Assembly: GCA_050117315.1 (NCBI GenBank)
Contig: JASFMY010000017.1
Location: 1-64,000, forward strand
From: JANQIV01 sp050117315
GTDB lineage: Bacteria; Bacteroidota; Ignavibacteria; Ignavibacteriales; Melioribacteraceae
Length of the DNA stretch: 64,000 nt
Direction: 5' to 3'
This document shows, piece by piece, positions 55,522 through 64,000 of this stretch. The notes under the pieces are model-generated. The model was not told the origin of the DNA and made no database searches. It worked only from the letters and a program-made list of their open reading frames with translations. The translations under genes were made by a program, and so were the position numbers. Each line of letters begins with the position of its first letter. The first letter of the stretch is position 1.

Positions 55522-56588
55522 AACGTCACCTCTACCTTTTGGCCTTCACTTACGTTTGCATTGGCATCTATAATTACTTCACCGTCTGTTAAGCCTGATA
55601 AAACTTCAACTTTACCGTTAGTTTCTTTTCCCAATTTCACCCAGCGAAGCATCACTTCGTTTGCTTGGTTCAAGGTATACAAGCCTGTTAACTGCCCTCT
55701 CTCTATAACCCAATCCATTGAAATTTTTATGCTGTTCTTTTCACCTTTTTCCAAAATTACATTTGCGTACATGCCTGATTTTAATCTTGAATCGGAGTTG
55801 TTAAAAATTACATCTAGTGAAAACTGACGGCTTGCAGGATGTGCGCCGGCATCAATAGATTCAACCGTACCGTTGAATACCTGCCCGGGAACTGCATCAA
55901 CTTTTATTTTTACCTGGTCGCCTTTTTCAAGTAGATGTATTTCACTTTCGGAAACGGAAGCTTTGACTTTCATTTTATTCAAGCTTTCTATTGTTACCAA
56001 CGGCATTCCCGGGTTAGCCATATCTCCTTCCTGCAAAAACTTCATTGTTATATAGCCGGTGAAAGGAGCTTTAATATTTGCGTAAGTTAAAAAATCGTTA
56101 ATCTCATTTTCCATTTCATCAACTGAATTCAACTTTGCTTTGATCATTTCAAAGTGCATTGTTATGTCATCCATCTCTTTCTGAGTGGCGCTTCCTTTTT
56201 CGTATAATTTTTTAATCCTGTCATAATTCTTTTTTGTATTTTCATAAGCTGCAGTTGCTTCTGCCCTGCCGGCTTGTACCTGGGCCTTTTTTGCAAGGAG
56301 GTCATCGCTGTCTACTTTAATGATTGTCTGCCCTGCATTTACTTTGTCCCCTTCTTCAAAAGGAAGGTACGACACCCGTCCCATCAGCTTTGTGCTGATT
56401 GTTACTTTTCTTTCGCCTTCAATATTGCCGGAAAAAGAATAAGTTTGTGCAGCCTGCTGCTGAACAACTTTTTTGCCTTTTACTTTTACTGCTGTTCTAT
56501 TATCGGTTTGATTATCATCCGAACCGCAGCTTATAAACAAAGCAGTAAATAGAATAAGTATTGCAATTGATGTGAAATGTTTTTTCAT
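55518..56588 (-). CDS. RND periplasmic adaptor lipoprotein (HlyD/MFP)
   Basis: 356 residues from the second ATG (56588); the first ATG at 56600 overlaps the GGAG that serves the second. Signal peptide with lipobox LFISCGSD. A lipoyl-like hybrid (GRVSYLPFEEGDKVNAGQTIIKVDSDDL), a helical hairpin (about 95-160), the second lipoyl half (ANIKAPFTGYITMKFLQEGDM) and beta-barrel/MP domains follow. It links the permease to the outer-membrane channel. The order TolC-adaptor-permease, with a four-base overlap to the permease, marks one operon. Confidence 0.93.
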   Translation of the reverse strand: MKKHFTSIAILILFTALFISCGSDDNQTDNRTAVKVKGKKVVQQQAAQTYSFSGNIEGERKVTISTKLMGRVSYLPFEEGDKVNAGQTIIKVDSDDLLAKKAQVQAGRAEATAAYENTKKNYDRIKKLYEKGSATQKEMDDITMHFEMIKAKLNSVDEMENEINDFLTYANIKAPFTGYITMKFLQEGDMANPGMPLVTIESLNKMKVKASVSESEIHLLEKGDQVKIKVDAVPGQVFNGTVESIDAGAHPASRQFSLDVIFNNSDSRLKSGMYANVILEKGEKNSIKISMDWVIERGQLTGLYTLNQANEVMLRWVKLGKETNGKVEVLSGLTDGEVIIDANANVSEGQKVEVTL

Positions 56589-56613
56589 TTTATTCTCCAT
56601 TTATTTTCAAACT

Positions 56614-57951
56614 TTAGTTCGTTGCTAAATTTTCTTCCAACAATAATTCAAGATGAAAAACAGTTAAGTTGTAACCGTAAACGGCTCCTAAATATTTTAA
56701 TGCGGATTCGGAATTTTTCGCTTCGGCAGTTAGTAAATCAGCCGTTCTTTCCAAACCTTGTTCGTACCGGTCTCTTATTATCTTCAGACCTTCTTTTGAT
56801 TGCTCTTTAGCTTTGCTTGCAAGTTCAACCGTCTGCTCCATAGTTTTTAACTGTCTCATAGCAGATTCAATTTCAACTTTGTTTTTATCCGCCGCTTTGT
56901 TGTATTCAAGCCTTGCATTATCCAGGTCTGCGTTTGCTTTTTGAATTTCGGCTATATTGCCGAACCCGTTAAATATATTCCATTGAAGATTCAGCCCTAT
57001 CATCCAGCTATCTGCATTTGTACCGAATAGATCGCTGTCGTTATATTCAAAAGAACCAAAGGCATTCAATCTCGGCAGAAATTTGAGTTTATTCATAGTG
57101 CTCATTTTTTCCATTGAGCTGATCCTATATTTCATAGCAAGCATATCGGATCTTCGTTTATTTACATTTCCCAAGCTGTAACCAACTTCACCGACAGATA
57201 CCTTCGATAAATTATCGGTCGGTTTTATAATTCCCTCTTCTTCAATTCCGAGCAAAAATTTTAAATTCCCGTTTGCGGTTTTGTAATTATTCACTGCATC
57301 GAGTTTTTGTCTTTGAACATCATTCAGCATAACTTCAACCATCAGCAAATCGGACTTGTTAATAAAACCTTCATCATAAAAATCTTTTGCCGTTGTATAG
57401 TGTTTCTGCACAGCTTCAAGCGCTTTATCAATTACGGCAATACTTTTTTCGGCAAGAATAAGCTGGTAGTAATTTTGCTTAATCATAAAAACGACGTATT
57501 CCTTTGTACGTTTTAATTTGTTCTCCATAGCGCTTAATCCGTCTGCTGCTGCTGCCCTTCCAAAGAATCCGTCAACATTAATAAGCGGCTGCGTTACTTC
57601 AAGTTTTGTAGTAAAATTTTCAATTTCAGGCGGATCGTTTAGTAATGCAGGATTAAAATCTGCTTGAGTAACAATTTCCTGTTTCAGCTTAAACCCGAAA
57701 GAATTAAGCGGATCGTTGGTTTTTACAAATGTCTCAGACAAAGTTATCTGCGGCAGGAACACTCCAAGTGATTTGTTAAAGTCTCCACCCATTTTGTCAA
57801 CTTCAGTCTGAACCAGCTTGATTTCATAATTATTTTCCTTGGCCAGCTCCAAAGCTTCATTAATAGATAACTCAATCACATTTTCCTGTGCGTGAATTAC
57901 CATACCGGTAAAAAATAACAGTAATAGGAATATTTTGCTTCTCATTTTCAC
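56614..57951 (-). CDS. TolC-family outer membrane efflux protein
   Basis: 445 residues. Signal peptide 1-21 (FLLLLFFTGMVIHAQ), then two OEP repeats with long coiled-coil helices (INEALELAKENNYEIKLVQTEVDKM ... AADKNKVEIESAMRQLKTMEQTVELA) and beta strands. It is the outer-membrane exit duct of the tripartite pump. First gene of the efflux operon after the ArsR regulator. Confidence 0.92.
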   Translation of the reverse strand: MKMRSKIFLLLLFFTGMVIHAQENVIELSINEALELAKENNYEIKLVQTEVDKMGGDFNKSLGVFLPQITLSETFVKTNDPLNSFGFKLKQEIVTQADFNPALLNDPPEIENFTTKLEVTQPLINVDGFFGRAAAADGLSAMENKLKRTKEYVVFMIKQNYYQLILAEKSIAVIDKALEAVQKHYTTAKDFYDEGFINKSDLLMVEVMLNDVQRQKLDAVNNYKTANGNLKFLLGIEEEGIIKPTDNLSKVSVGEVGYSLGNVNKRRSDMLAMKYRISSMEKMSTMNKLKFLPRLNAFGSFEYNDSDLFGTNADSWMIGLNLQWNIFNGFGNIAEIQKANADLDNARLEYNKAADKNKVEIESAMRQLKTMEQTVELASKAKEQSKEGLKIIRDRYEQGLERTADLLTAEAKNSESALKYLGAVYGYNLTVFHLELLLEENLATN

Positions 57952-57996
57952 TCCGTTTATTTTACAAACTTACCTATCCGCTGAAAACGAACATAT

Positions 57997-58020
57997 ACAT
58001 ATATAGATAATTATATATGT
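57997..58020. promoter_or_regulatory. candidate ArsR operator
   Basis: ACATATATA (57997-58005) and its exact complement TATATATGT (58012-58020) are spaced 6 bp apart in the 83-bp gap between the ArsR gene and the TolC-like gene. ArsR/SmtB repressors bind such AT-rich inverted repeats. Assigned by position only. Confidence 0.45.
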
Positions 58021-58034
58021 CAATTAAAAAATTT

Positions 58035-58343
58035 TTATGCCTCGCAGCATTCTATAACGCAGTCAATTACCTGGTTTAATTTTCCTTTTTTCATAAAGTA
58101 ATACGTGTTTTTGCCGTCACGTGTATAATCGAGAACATCCCTGTCTTTCAAAATTCTTAAATGATGTGATACAACAGCTTGCTCAATATCAAGATTACAG
58201 AAAATTTCACTAACAGAAAGATGTTTGCCCTTATCCAATAAACACATAATTTTTATTCTTATCGGATGCGCAATTGCTTTCAAGGTTTCAGTTGAGATGC
58301 GCAGTTTATTTTCGTCTAGATCTTTTACTTTAGTTTTCATCAA
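58035..58343 (-). CDS. ArsR/SmtB-family transcriptional regulator
   Basis: 102 residues, winged-helix: LKAIAHPIRIKIMCLLDKGKHLSVSEIF and the recognition helix AVVSHHLRILKDRDVLDYTRDGKNTYYFM. Cysteines at IMCLL and IFCNL, and the CVIECCEA tail, are candidate metal ligands. These repressors release DNA when metal binds. It lies directly upstream of the RND operon in the same direction and divergent from the SCO-like gene, so it could control both. Confidence 0.9.
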   Translation of the reverse strand: MMKTKVKDLDENKLRISTETLKAIAHPIRIKIMCLLDKGKHLSVSEIFCNLDIEQAVVSHHLRILKDRDVLDYTRDGKNTYYFMKKGKLNQVIDCVIECCEA

Positions 58344-58534
58344 AATTCCTGAAATATTTCATGATTGATCTGATTCAAAAATAACGAAAAAGTTTCAACT
58401 TTCCTTCGTGTTTCTTTGTGAGGCTTCGTGTAACATAAAATAAAACTTCTCGAAGAAGGCACTTCCATAGGGACGACCATGTCGGAAGTTAAACAAAGAA
58501 TTGTTATCTTAGTTTTATTAAAAAACACAAGACT

Positions 58535-59116
58535 ATGAAATATTTGCTAATCGCATTGTTATTTTCTTTAATGGGTTGCGGAAACAATTTATCAATTGAA
58601 GGGGATTTCGGAAATAAACAGTTTGATCTCCTTACTCAAGACGGTGAAATGATTGAATTCCCGAAATTGATTGAAGGAAATATAGCAATTGTCGGCTACA
58701 TCTTTACCAACTGTCCCGATATCTGCCCGCTCACAACAAACAACATGAAAAGACTACAGGACAAGTTAAATGAAAAAAATATAAACGGCGTTGAGTTTGT
58801 TTCAATCTCTTTTGATCCGGAAGTTGACCGTCCAAATGTTTTAAAGAAATATGCGGAGTTAAGAAATTTGGATGAAAGCAACTGGACTTTTTTAACAGGC
58901 GAAAAAGAAGACATAAAAAGATTAATAAAAGCAGTTAACGTTGTAGCTGTTGTCGGCGATTCAACAGTGACTCCGCAAAACGAAAAAATTTATTACTACG
59001 TCCACACGGATAGAATTTCACTTGTGGATAAAAAAGGCAACATCAGGAAAAGTTATATCGGCAGTAATGCTAATATCGAAGAAATTTTTAGAGATGTTAA
59101 ATCGTTGGTTGAATAA
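58535..59116 (+). CDS. SCO1/SenC-family copper protein
   Basis: 193 residues, a lipoprotein (lipobox LFSLMGCGN) with a thioredoxin fold. The copper motif CPDIC (Cys60, Cys64) and a distal His (YVHTDR, His157) are all present. SCO proteins deliver copper to, or reduce the CuA site of, cytochrome oxidase. The ArsR gene is divergent from it across 191 bp, and the PCu(A)C gene follows. Confidence 0.92.
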   Translation: MKYLLIALLFSLMGCGNNLSIEGDFGNKQFDLLTQDGEMIEFPKLIEGNIAIVGYIFTNCPDICPLTTNNMKRLQDKLNEKNINGVEFVSISFDPEVDRPNVLKKYAELRNLDESNWTFLTGEKEDIKRLIKAVNVVAVVGDSTVTPQNEKIYYYVHTDRISLVDKKGNIRKSYIGSNANIEEIFRDVKSLVE

Positions 59117-59226
59117 TTTCACAATGTTACGCTGAGCATGGCAGGCGAAGTCGAAGCGTAAAAAAAATGATGCGTCATACTTCGACTCTGCTCTATATGA
59201 CAAAATTTTGAATTCAAGGCGAATAA

Positions 59227-59721
59227 ATGAAATTACTAATAATAACTTTCATATTATTAATTACTTTCACAGCTTGCAAAAAAGAAGTGGAAGAAACAAA
59301 ACAGGCCGAAGGGAAAAAGATGAATCACAGCGGGTTAATGATACGCGACCCGTGGATACGCCCGGCATCGGTTGGTACAAACACAGCTTTCTTCGGGATG
59401 ATAATGAATCACACGGACGCAAACGATACACTACTCGGCGCTTCATTCGATGGAGCCGAAGTTGTTGAGATACACGAAACATACATGAAAGAAAACGACA
59501 TGATGGGAATGCGCCGGATTGATTTTGCCGCCGTTGATGCAAATGATTCCTTCGAGCTAAAACCCCGTTCATTTCACATCATGCTGATCAAATTAAAAGA
59601 AAACCTCGCAGTAGGTGATAAAAAATCAGTTACGCTAAATTTCCAAAATGCAGGCGAAGTAAAAGTTGAAGCTGAAGTAAGAGATATACCGAATATGGGC
59701 GGAATGGAGCATCAGCATTAA
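59227..59721 (+). CDS. PCu(A)C-type copper chaperone lipoprotein
   Basis: 164 residues. Lipobox TFTACKKE, then a PCu(A)C beta-barrel: DPWIRPASVGTNTAFF, the copper ligands around EIHETYMKENDMMGM (His83 and following Met) and FHIML (His117, Met119). The C-terminus is also Met/His-rich (MGGMEHQH). It carries Cu(I) in the periplasm to oxidase assembly with SCO. The 110-bp gap before it contains a dispersed GTCGAAG repeat. Confidence 0.9.
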   Translation: MKLLIITFILLITFTACKKEVEETKQAEGKKMNHSGLMIRDPWIRPASVGTNTAFFGMIMNHTDANDTLLGASFDGAEVVEIHETYMKENDMMGMRRIDFAAVDANDSFELKPRSFHIMLIKLKENLAVGDKKSVTLNFQNAGEVKVEAEVRDIPNMGGMEHQH

Positions 59722-59848
59722 ATCTTTATTTCGAATTCCCGGATAGTGTCGGGGTAGAAAATTAATTTAAATGTAACCAATACACCCGCTAATCCATCTA
59801 AATTGAACAACTACATTATGTTTATTTAGCTTTAACCAAGGGGGAATA

Positions 59849-61675
59849 ATGAAACGGGTAACAACAATTCAATTATTGGTTATTATTTTCTTATCGTTAA
59901 CAGCATTTCAAAATGCACAACAACAAAACGGATATTTTACTTACGAAGTTGATTTAACAAACCATTCGGATGATGTTTTTCATGTAAAACTATTTACCGG
60001 GCAGTTATCGCCCGAAAACAAATTTTTCAATTTTGTTGCTTATGCGCCGGGTGTACACCAAATACTGGATTACGGCAGATTTGTAAAATGGCTAAAAGCT
60101 TATGACAAAGATGAAAATGAAATCTCATGCGAAAAAATTTCAACAAATGTTTGGGAAATATCAAACCCGGAGAATGTATATTGTATTCAATATGATATTG
60201 ACGATTCGTTCGATGCAGAAATTGAAACGCATGATATTTATTCCATGAGCGCAACAGGAATTGAAGATGACTTTATAGTTTTAAATACCTTTGGCGTATT
60301 CGGTTATTTTAATGAACACAAAGAGAAACCGATCAAATTAAAAGTAAATTATGATAATAGTGATTGGCTGGTCGGAACCTCTCTTGATTTAAATGACAAC
60401 GGCTATTACTACGCCGAATCTTATTATGAATTAGCAGATTCACCGATATTGATGGGAGATTTAAGTTACACATCAACAAAGGTAGGTGGTATAGATGTAG
60501 AAGTATTCTGCTCGTCACCCGATACAGCAATAAATGCAAACTTAATAATGGGATTAGCGGAAGACGTTTTAAAGTCTGCAGGAGAATTTTTAAAATTTGA
60601 TCCTGTTGACAGGTATTCTTTTTTAATGTACTTCTTTGACCAGGAAGCAATAAAACGAAATGAACTCAGGGGCTTCGGGGCATTGGAACATTCTTACAGT
60701 ACAACGGTTGCAATGCCTGCTGTAAAAGATCACTTAGAAAGCTTATCGGGCACAATGGCTCATGAATTTATGCATATTTTAACACCGTTAAATTTGCACA
60801 GCGAAATTTTAGCAAACTATGATTATTTGAATCCAACAGTTGCCGATAAGCATTTGTGGCTTTATGAAGGGGTAACCGAATGGGTTTCAAATATAATGCA
60901 GTTCAGAAACGGCTTAATTAGTATGGAAGATTATTTGCAAAATATTTCAAGGAAAATTAGGGTTTCACAGGATTTCAGCAGCGATTACAGCATTGCCAGG
61001 TTAGCTGCCGAGTGGAATACGGAAGAAGGAAACAAACAATACGGAAACATTTATTTTCTAGGTGCATTAACGGCATGCATGCTTGATATTAAATTGCTGG
61101 AATTGTCAAACGGCGAAAGAGGGCTGCGTGAAGTTTATCTTCAACTAATAAATAAGTACGGCAAAGATAAACCGTTTGAAAACGATACTTTTGTTGATGA
61201 AGTAGTTAAAATGACTTATCCCGAAATAAGAAATTTTTTTGATAATTACATTTTTGACAACAAGCCGCTTCCGGTTGAAGAATATTTTTCTAAGCTCGGT
61301 ATTAATTATATATTGGAAAGAGAGTCCCCTGAAAAGAGACCTGTGTTCGGGCTTGGCCTTGGTACAGAGGATGGGGAACATTTATATATCACAAATTTCT
61401 CCGAAAATCACAAAAATTTCGGATTGGAAATTGGTGATGTAATTCTTAAAGTATTCGGGGAAGAGATGAATATATTTACTTCAGATCAACTTCTTGAAAA
61501 AAAGAATAGTATGAAACCCGGGGACAAGTATGAAATTACTGTTAAACGTGGGGACGAAGAAATAACTCTTGAAGGAATTTTGTTTGTAGGCATTGATAAA
61601 AATGTTTTGGAAGTCGATCCCGAAGCTAGTGAAGAGCAGAAAGCCTTATGTGAGGCCTGGAGCAAGAACTTGTAA
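59849..61675 (+). CDS. M61-family metallopeptidase with PDZ domain
   Basis: 608 residues. Signal peptide (IQLLVIIFLSLTAFQNAQ), N-terminal M61 beta domain, and the zinc site MAHEFMHIL (about 306-312) with the downstream Glu in LWLYEGVTEW (about 338-347). A C-terminal PDZ segment follows (about 500-590, LGLGTEDGEHLYITNFSENH ... GDVILKVFGEEMN). The family is glycyl aminopeptidase-like. GGGGG precedes the ATG. Monocistronic. Confidence 0.92.
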   Translation: MKRVTTIQLLVIIFLSLTAFQNAQQQNGYFTYEVDLTNHSDDVFHVKLFTGQLSPENKFFNFVAYAPGVHQILDYGRFVKWLKAYDKDENEISCEKISTNVWEISNPENVYCIQYDIDDSFDAEIETHDIYSMSATGIEDDFIVLNTFGVFGYFNEHKEKPIKLKVNYDNSDWLVGTSLDLNDNGYYYAESYYELADSPILMGDLSYTSTKVGGIDVEVFCSSPDTAINANLIMGLAEDVLKSAGEFLKFDPVDRYSFLMYFFDQEAIKRNELRGFGALEHSYSTTVAMPAVKDHLESLSGTMAHEFMHILTPLNLHSEILANYDYLNPTVADKHLWLYEGVTEWVSNIMQFRNGLISMEDYLQNISRKIRVSQDFSSDYSIARLAAEWNTEEGNKQYGNIYFLGALTACMLDIKLLELSNGERGLREVYLQLINKYGKDKPFENDTFVDEVVKMTYPEIRNFFDNYIFDNKPLPVEEYFSKLGINYILERESPEKRPVFGLGLGTEDGEHLYITNFSENHKNFGLEIGDVILKVFGEEMNIFTSDQLLEKKNSMKPGDKYEITVKRGDEEITLEGILFVGIDKNVLEVDPEASEEQKALCEAWSKNL

Positions 61676-61741
61676 TAAACTGTTTTATTTGTAATCCTTA
61701 AGGATTGTCATTGGAAGACCCGGATTTGGGGGTAAAGCAAC

Positions 61742-61775
61742 CCGTCCTTCCGTGGGCAAAATCACGGAAGGACGG
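61742..61775. terminator. hairpin after M61 gene
   Basis: CCGTCCTTCCGTG (61742-61754) and its exact complement CACGGAAGGACGG (61763-61775) with an 8-nt loop form a strong GC-rich 13-bp stem. A palindrome AATCCTTAAGGATT lies at 61693-61706. They could terminate the M61 gene and the opposing GH2 remnant. No T-run. Confidence 0.5.
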
Positions 61776-61801
61776 ACTCGCTTGTAATTACAATAGAGTT
61801 T

Positions 61802-62151
61802 ATTTCTTAGATTCGTAATATTTCTGCAATGTATAGAAAGCTTTCTTCTTTTCACCTTTATCGTTAACCAATCCTTTCCTGTTCCAGAAATCTTGAATTT
61901 TAGCCAAAGGTCTTCTTGGTGATCTGAAATCTTTTGATATCCACGGGCTCATTCCTTTTACAAATTAAACTTTATCAAACATTTCAACAGTTCTTTTATA
62001 AACTTCGTCCTGGTATTCTTCGCTCCATCTTGTTAGTTCATCACCGTGAAAACCATACAAAGCACCTGCCCCGAATTCACTTATTAATACCGGTTTTTCA
62101 TAAATGGATTCCCATTTTGTAGCTTCTATAATTGACCGGTAATTTAAGAAA
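61802..62151 (-). pseudogene. GH2 glycosidase (beta-glucuronidase-like) C-terminal remnant
   Basis: The frame reads NYRSIIEATKWESIYEKPVLISEFGAGALYG, the GH2 nucleophile region (Glu in ISEFGAGA), up to MFDKV, then a TAA at 61965-61967. It continues in the same frame as FVKGMSPWISKDFRSPRR ... WNRKGLVNDKGEKKKAFYTL to a normal family end at 61802. Only about 115 residues of a normally 600-residue enzyme remain, cut off at the rsgA stop. Hence a truncated, stop-containing remnant, not an assembly frameshift. Confidence 0.85.
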
Positions 62152-63225
62152 TTAGTGTCTCTTTTTTTCTTTGAAATATTTATCGTACGACTTTTTAATT
62201 TCTTTCCACTTTTTCTTTTCTTCCAAATAAGCATTATGATCAACCTTTCTTTCAAGGTACCGCAACTCTTTCTGCAGTTTTAAATAATTATCATATTTGC
62301 TTTTTGGCAGAGTCCCGTTTTCAACAGCTTCTTTTACGGCACACCCTTTTTCGTGAATATGCGTGCAATCGGAGTAACGGCAGTTTTCTGAGAGTCCTTC
62401 GAATTCATCGAATGTATTTGCAAAACCTTCGTCACTTATCCACAGTTGCAGTTCACGCATTCCCGGCGTATCCATAACAATTCCGCCGTTCGGCAAAACA
62501 AACAATTCACGGCTTGTGGTTGTGTGTCTGCCTCTTGAATCCGATTCACGAATTTCAATTATTTTCTGTTTTTCTTCACCGACTAATTTATTTATCAGCG
62601 ATGATTTACCCACACCGGAAGAACCGACAAAAATATATGTCTTACCTTCCTCAATAAAACGGGAGAGTACTTCAACGCTTTTATCATCATTGATATTTGT
62701 AATTATTATTTCAGTGCCGGGGAAATTGTTTTTTATTTCCGCAATTTTTTCTTCTATTGTATCGCAAAGATCCGCTTTGCTTAAGATAACAACAGGTTCT
62801 GCCCCGCACTGATTAATCATAACGAGATACCTCGAAAGCCGATTAATATTATAATTCTCATTCAAACTTTGAACAATAAAAGCATAGTCAATATTCGCGG
62901 CAATTACCTGCTCGGATGTTTTTTTATCAACCGATTTACGTGACAGCTTGGTTTTTCGCTGCAGTACTTCGTGAATAATTCCTTTCTGCTCGTTTTCAAA
63001 AACATTCATTACAACCCAGTCACCTGTTTTGGGCAGCTCAGATTGTTCGTTTGTAAATAATAATTTCCCGGTAACTTCAGCAATTACAACATTTTTTTCA
63101 ATTACAACTAAATAATTTGTTTTATTTTCTTTGATTACTCTTCCGGCAATAAAGCCGTTCTTTTTGAATTGTTCAAATTGTTTCTCAAAAAAGGGATTCC
63201 ACCCGTATTTATATAACTTTTCCAA
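62152..63225 (-). CDS. rsgA: small ribosomal subunit biogenesis GTPase RsgA
   Basis: 357 residues. An OB-fold start (GRVIKENKTNYLVVIEKNVV), then a circularly permuted GTPase with G4 VILSKADL, G1 VGSSGVGKSSLINKL and G3 DTPGMREL. A zinc-binding tail CRYSDCTHIHEKGC follows. It is a 30S maturation GTPase. The C-terminus is Lys-rich, and its stop abuts the GH2 remnant. Start ATG at 63225 after a short AT-rich leader. Confidence 0.95.
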   Translation of the reverse strand: MEKLYKYGWNPFFEKQFEQFKKNGFIAGRVIKENKTNYLVVIEKNVVIAEVTGKLLFTNEQSELPKTGDWVVMNVFENEQKGIIHEVLQRKTKLSRKSVDKKTSEQVIAANIDYAFIVQSLNENYNINRLSRYLVMINQCGAEPVVILSKADLCDTIEEKIAEIKNNFPGTEIIITNINDDKSVEVLSRFIEEGKTYIFVGSSGVGKSSLINKLVGEEKQKIIEIRESDSRGRHTTTSRELFVLPNGGIVMDTPGMRELQLWISDEGFANTFDEFEGLSENCRYSDCTHIHEKGCAVKEAVENGTLPKSKYDNYLKLQKELRYLERKVDHNAYLEEKKKWKEIKKSYDKYFKEKKRH

Positions 63226-63448
63226 TGTTATTATTCCTTAAAATTTTCTAAAATTTAAACTAATATGGTTTCTCTAAAAAAAGAGGTTGAGTGAGATTCA
63301 ACAAAAATGAATCTTTATCGGACTCTGGCGGCAATTATTGATTTGTTCATAAAAAAAGCTTAAAAGCTCCTTAAAAATTTGTGGAATAAATTTAACTCAT
63401 TTTTTAGTAAATTGAAATAAAAATTTAACATACTTGACATAATGGTAT
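63226..63448. other. divergent intergenic region rsgA/CDF
   Basis: 223 bp between the divergent rsgA and CDF genes, holding both promoters. TTGACA-like and TATA-like words are present but no site could be assigned with confidence. Confidence 0.35.
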
Positions 63449-64000
63449 ATGGGACATCATCACTACCATCATAATATAAATTCAACTTCGGGCAGATTGA
63501 TAATTACAATGATTTTAAATTTTGTAATTACAATAGCCGAAGTAATAGGCGGAATATTATCCGGTTCGCTTTCGTTAATTTCCGATGCTCTTCATAATTT
63601 CAGCGACGGAATCAGCGTTATTTTGAGCTATATTGCAATTAAATTAAAAGAGCGAAAAAACTCTCATAAACATACATTCGGGTTAAAAAGAGCGGAAATT
63701 CTTGCTGCAGTAATAAATGCATCCGTACTGGCAGTTATTTCGGTTTATCTTTTTTATGAATCAGTGGTTAGAATTATAAATCCAACCGAGATTGAAGGAC
63801 ATATAATGACAATTGTTGCAGGCATAGGGCTTGCAGCAAACGTAGCAGGAACCTTGCTTCTTAAACGGGATGCTCACACCAGCATGAATATTAAGTCGTC
63901 TTATCTTCATTTACTTAGCGATGCGGTTTCGTCAGTTGCGGTAATTTTAGGAGGACTCGCAATAACTTACTGGGATATTTACTGGATTGATCCTATTCTA
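63449..64000 (+). CDS. cation diffusion facilitator transporter (3' end beyond window)
   Basis: A 184-residue partial frame starting MGHHHYHHNINSTSGRLIIT. The ATG at 63449 is used because an ATG at 63442 hits a stop within ten codons. TM helices carry the CDF metal site LISDALHNFSDG and HLLSDAVSSV (HxxxD). The His-rich N-terminus is typical of CzcD-like zinc/cobalt/cadmium exporters. It continues past position 64000. Confidence 0.9.
   Translation, partial: MGHHHYHHNINSTSGRLIITMILNFVITIAEVIGGILSGSLSLISDALHNFSDGISVILSYIAIKLKERKNSHKHTFGLKRAEILAAVINASVLAVISVYLFYESVVRIINPTEIEGHIMTIVAGIGLAANVAGTLLLKRDAHTSMNIKSSYLHLLSDAVSSVAVILGGLAITYWDIYWIDPIL

Noticed and set aside
63442..63474. CDF start at the first ATG (63442)
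   Set aside because: That frame meets a TAA within ten codons; the ATG at 63449 opens the conserved protein.
1..64000. tRNA or rRNA genes
   Set aside because: No cloverleaf with conserved GTTCRA loop or rRNA-like tract was recognised on reading both strands.

Overview
The window looks like chromosome of a member of the Ignavibacteria or a close relative in the Bacteroidetes/Chlorobi (FCB) group. The support is two secreted proteins with Por/type IX (T9SS) C-terminal sorting domains (NYPNPFNP motif), a rpmH-rnpA-yidC block, many FtsX/MacB-type permeases without an ATPase, and an AT-rich sequence with short palindromic dispersed repeats. Taxonomy is inferred from these features, not from a search.

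Layout. 0-6.4 kb (minus strand): a tandemly duplicated two-gene cassette, each copy a secreted protein with an HExxH motif followed by a secreted helical-repeat-like protein; the first copy ends with a small T9SS protein. 6.5-33.7 kb (plus strand): a large array of orphan FtsX-family permeases. Two stand alone at 6.6-11.3 kb, followed by a twice-deleted copy of the last array gene. A PadR regulator heads a tight run of permeases carrying an N-terminal 'permease prefix' segment (17.4-31.0 kb), and one more permease lies at 31.3-33.7 kb. Inside the array, at 12.8-17.1 kb, is an accessory island with a small Cys-rich RiPP precursor-like gene, two paralogous small secreted proteins, a parvulin-like lipoprotein and a MITE. 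33.8-37.2 kb: a small unknown protein, a five-bladed beta-propeller lipoprotein, two MITEs that both hit a decayed mazEF locus, and a 21-bp minisatellite.

37.2-42.5 kb (minus): core block rpmH-rnpA-yidC plus a patatin/POTRA/beta-barrel protein. 42.9-47.8 kb: a 1643-residue T9SS adhesin-like protein with a candidate internal-thioester domain. 48.1-51.8 kb: an RNA uracil methyltransferase, another methyltransferase, a PAS histidine kinase and a DUF2892 protein. 51.9-59.7 kb: an ArsR regulator with an RND tripartite efflux operon, next to SCO1-like and PCu(A)C copper proteins. 59.8-64.0 kb: an M61 peptidase, a GH2 glycosidase remnant, rsgA and the start of a cation-diffusion-facilitator gene.

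Cross-cutting point: five broken reading frames (near 125, 6190, 21120, 25630 and 36584) can each be repaired by adding one A/T to a short A/T run. Where both ends are known, the repaired length is an exact multiple of three. They should be treated as possible sequencing/assembly errors or homopolymer phase variation before being called pseudogenes. The MITE-split mazF, the deleted permease copy and the GH2 remnant are not explained this way and look like real decay.
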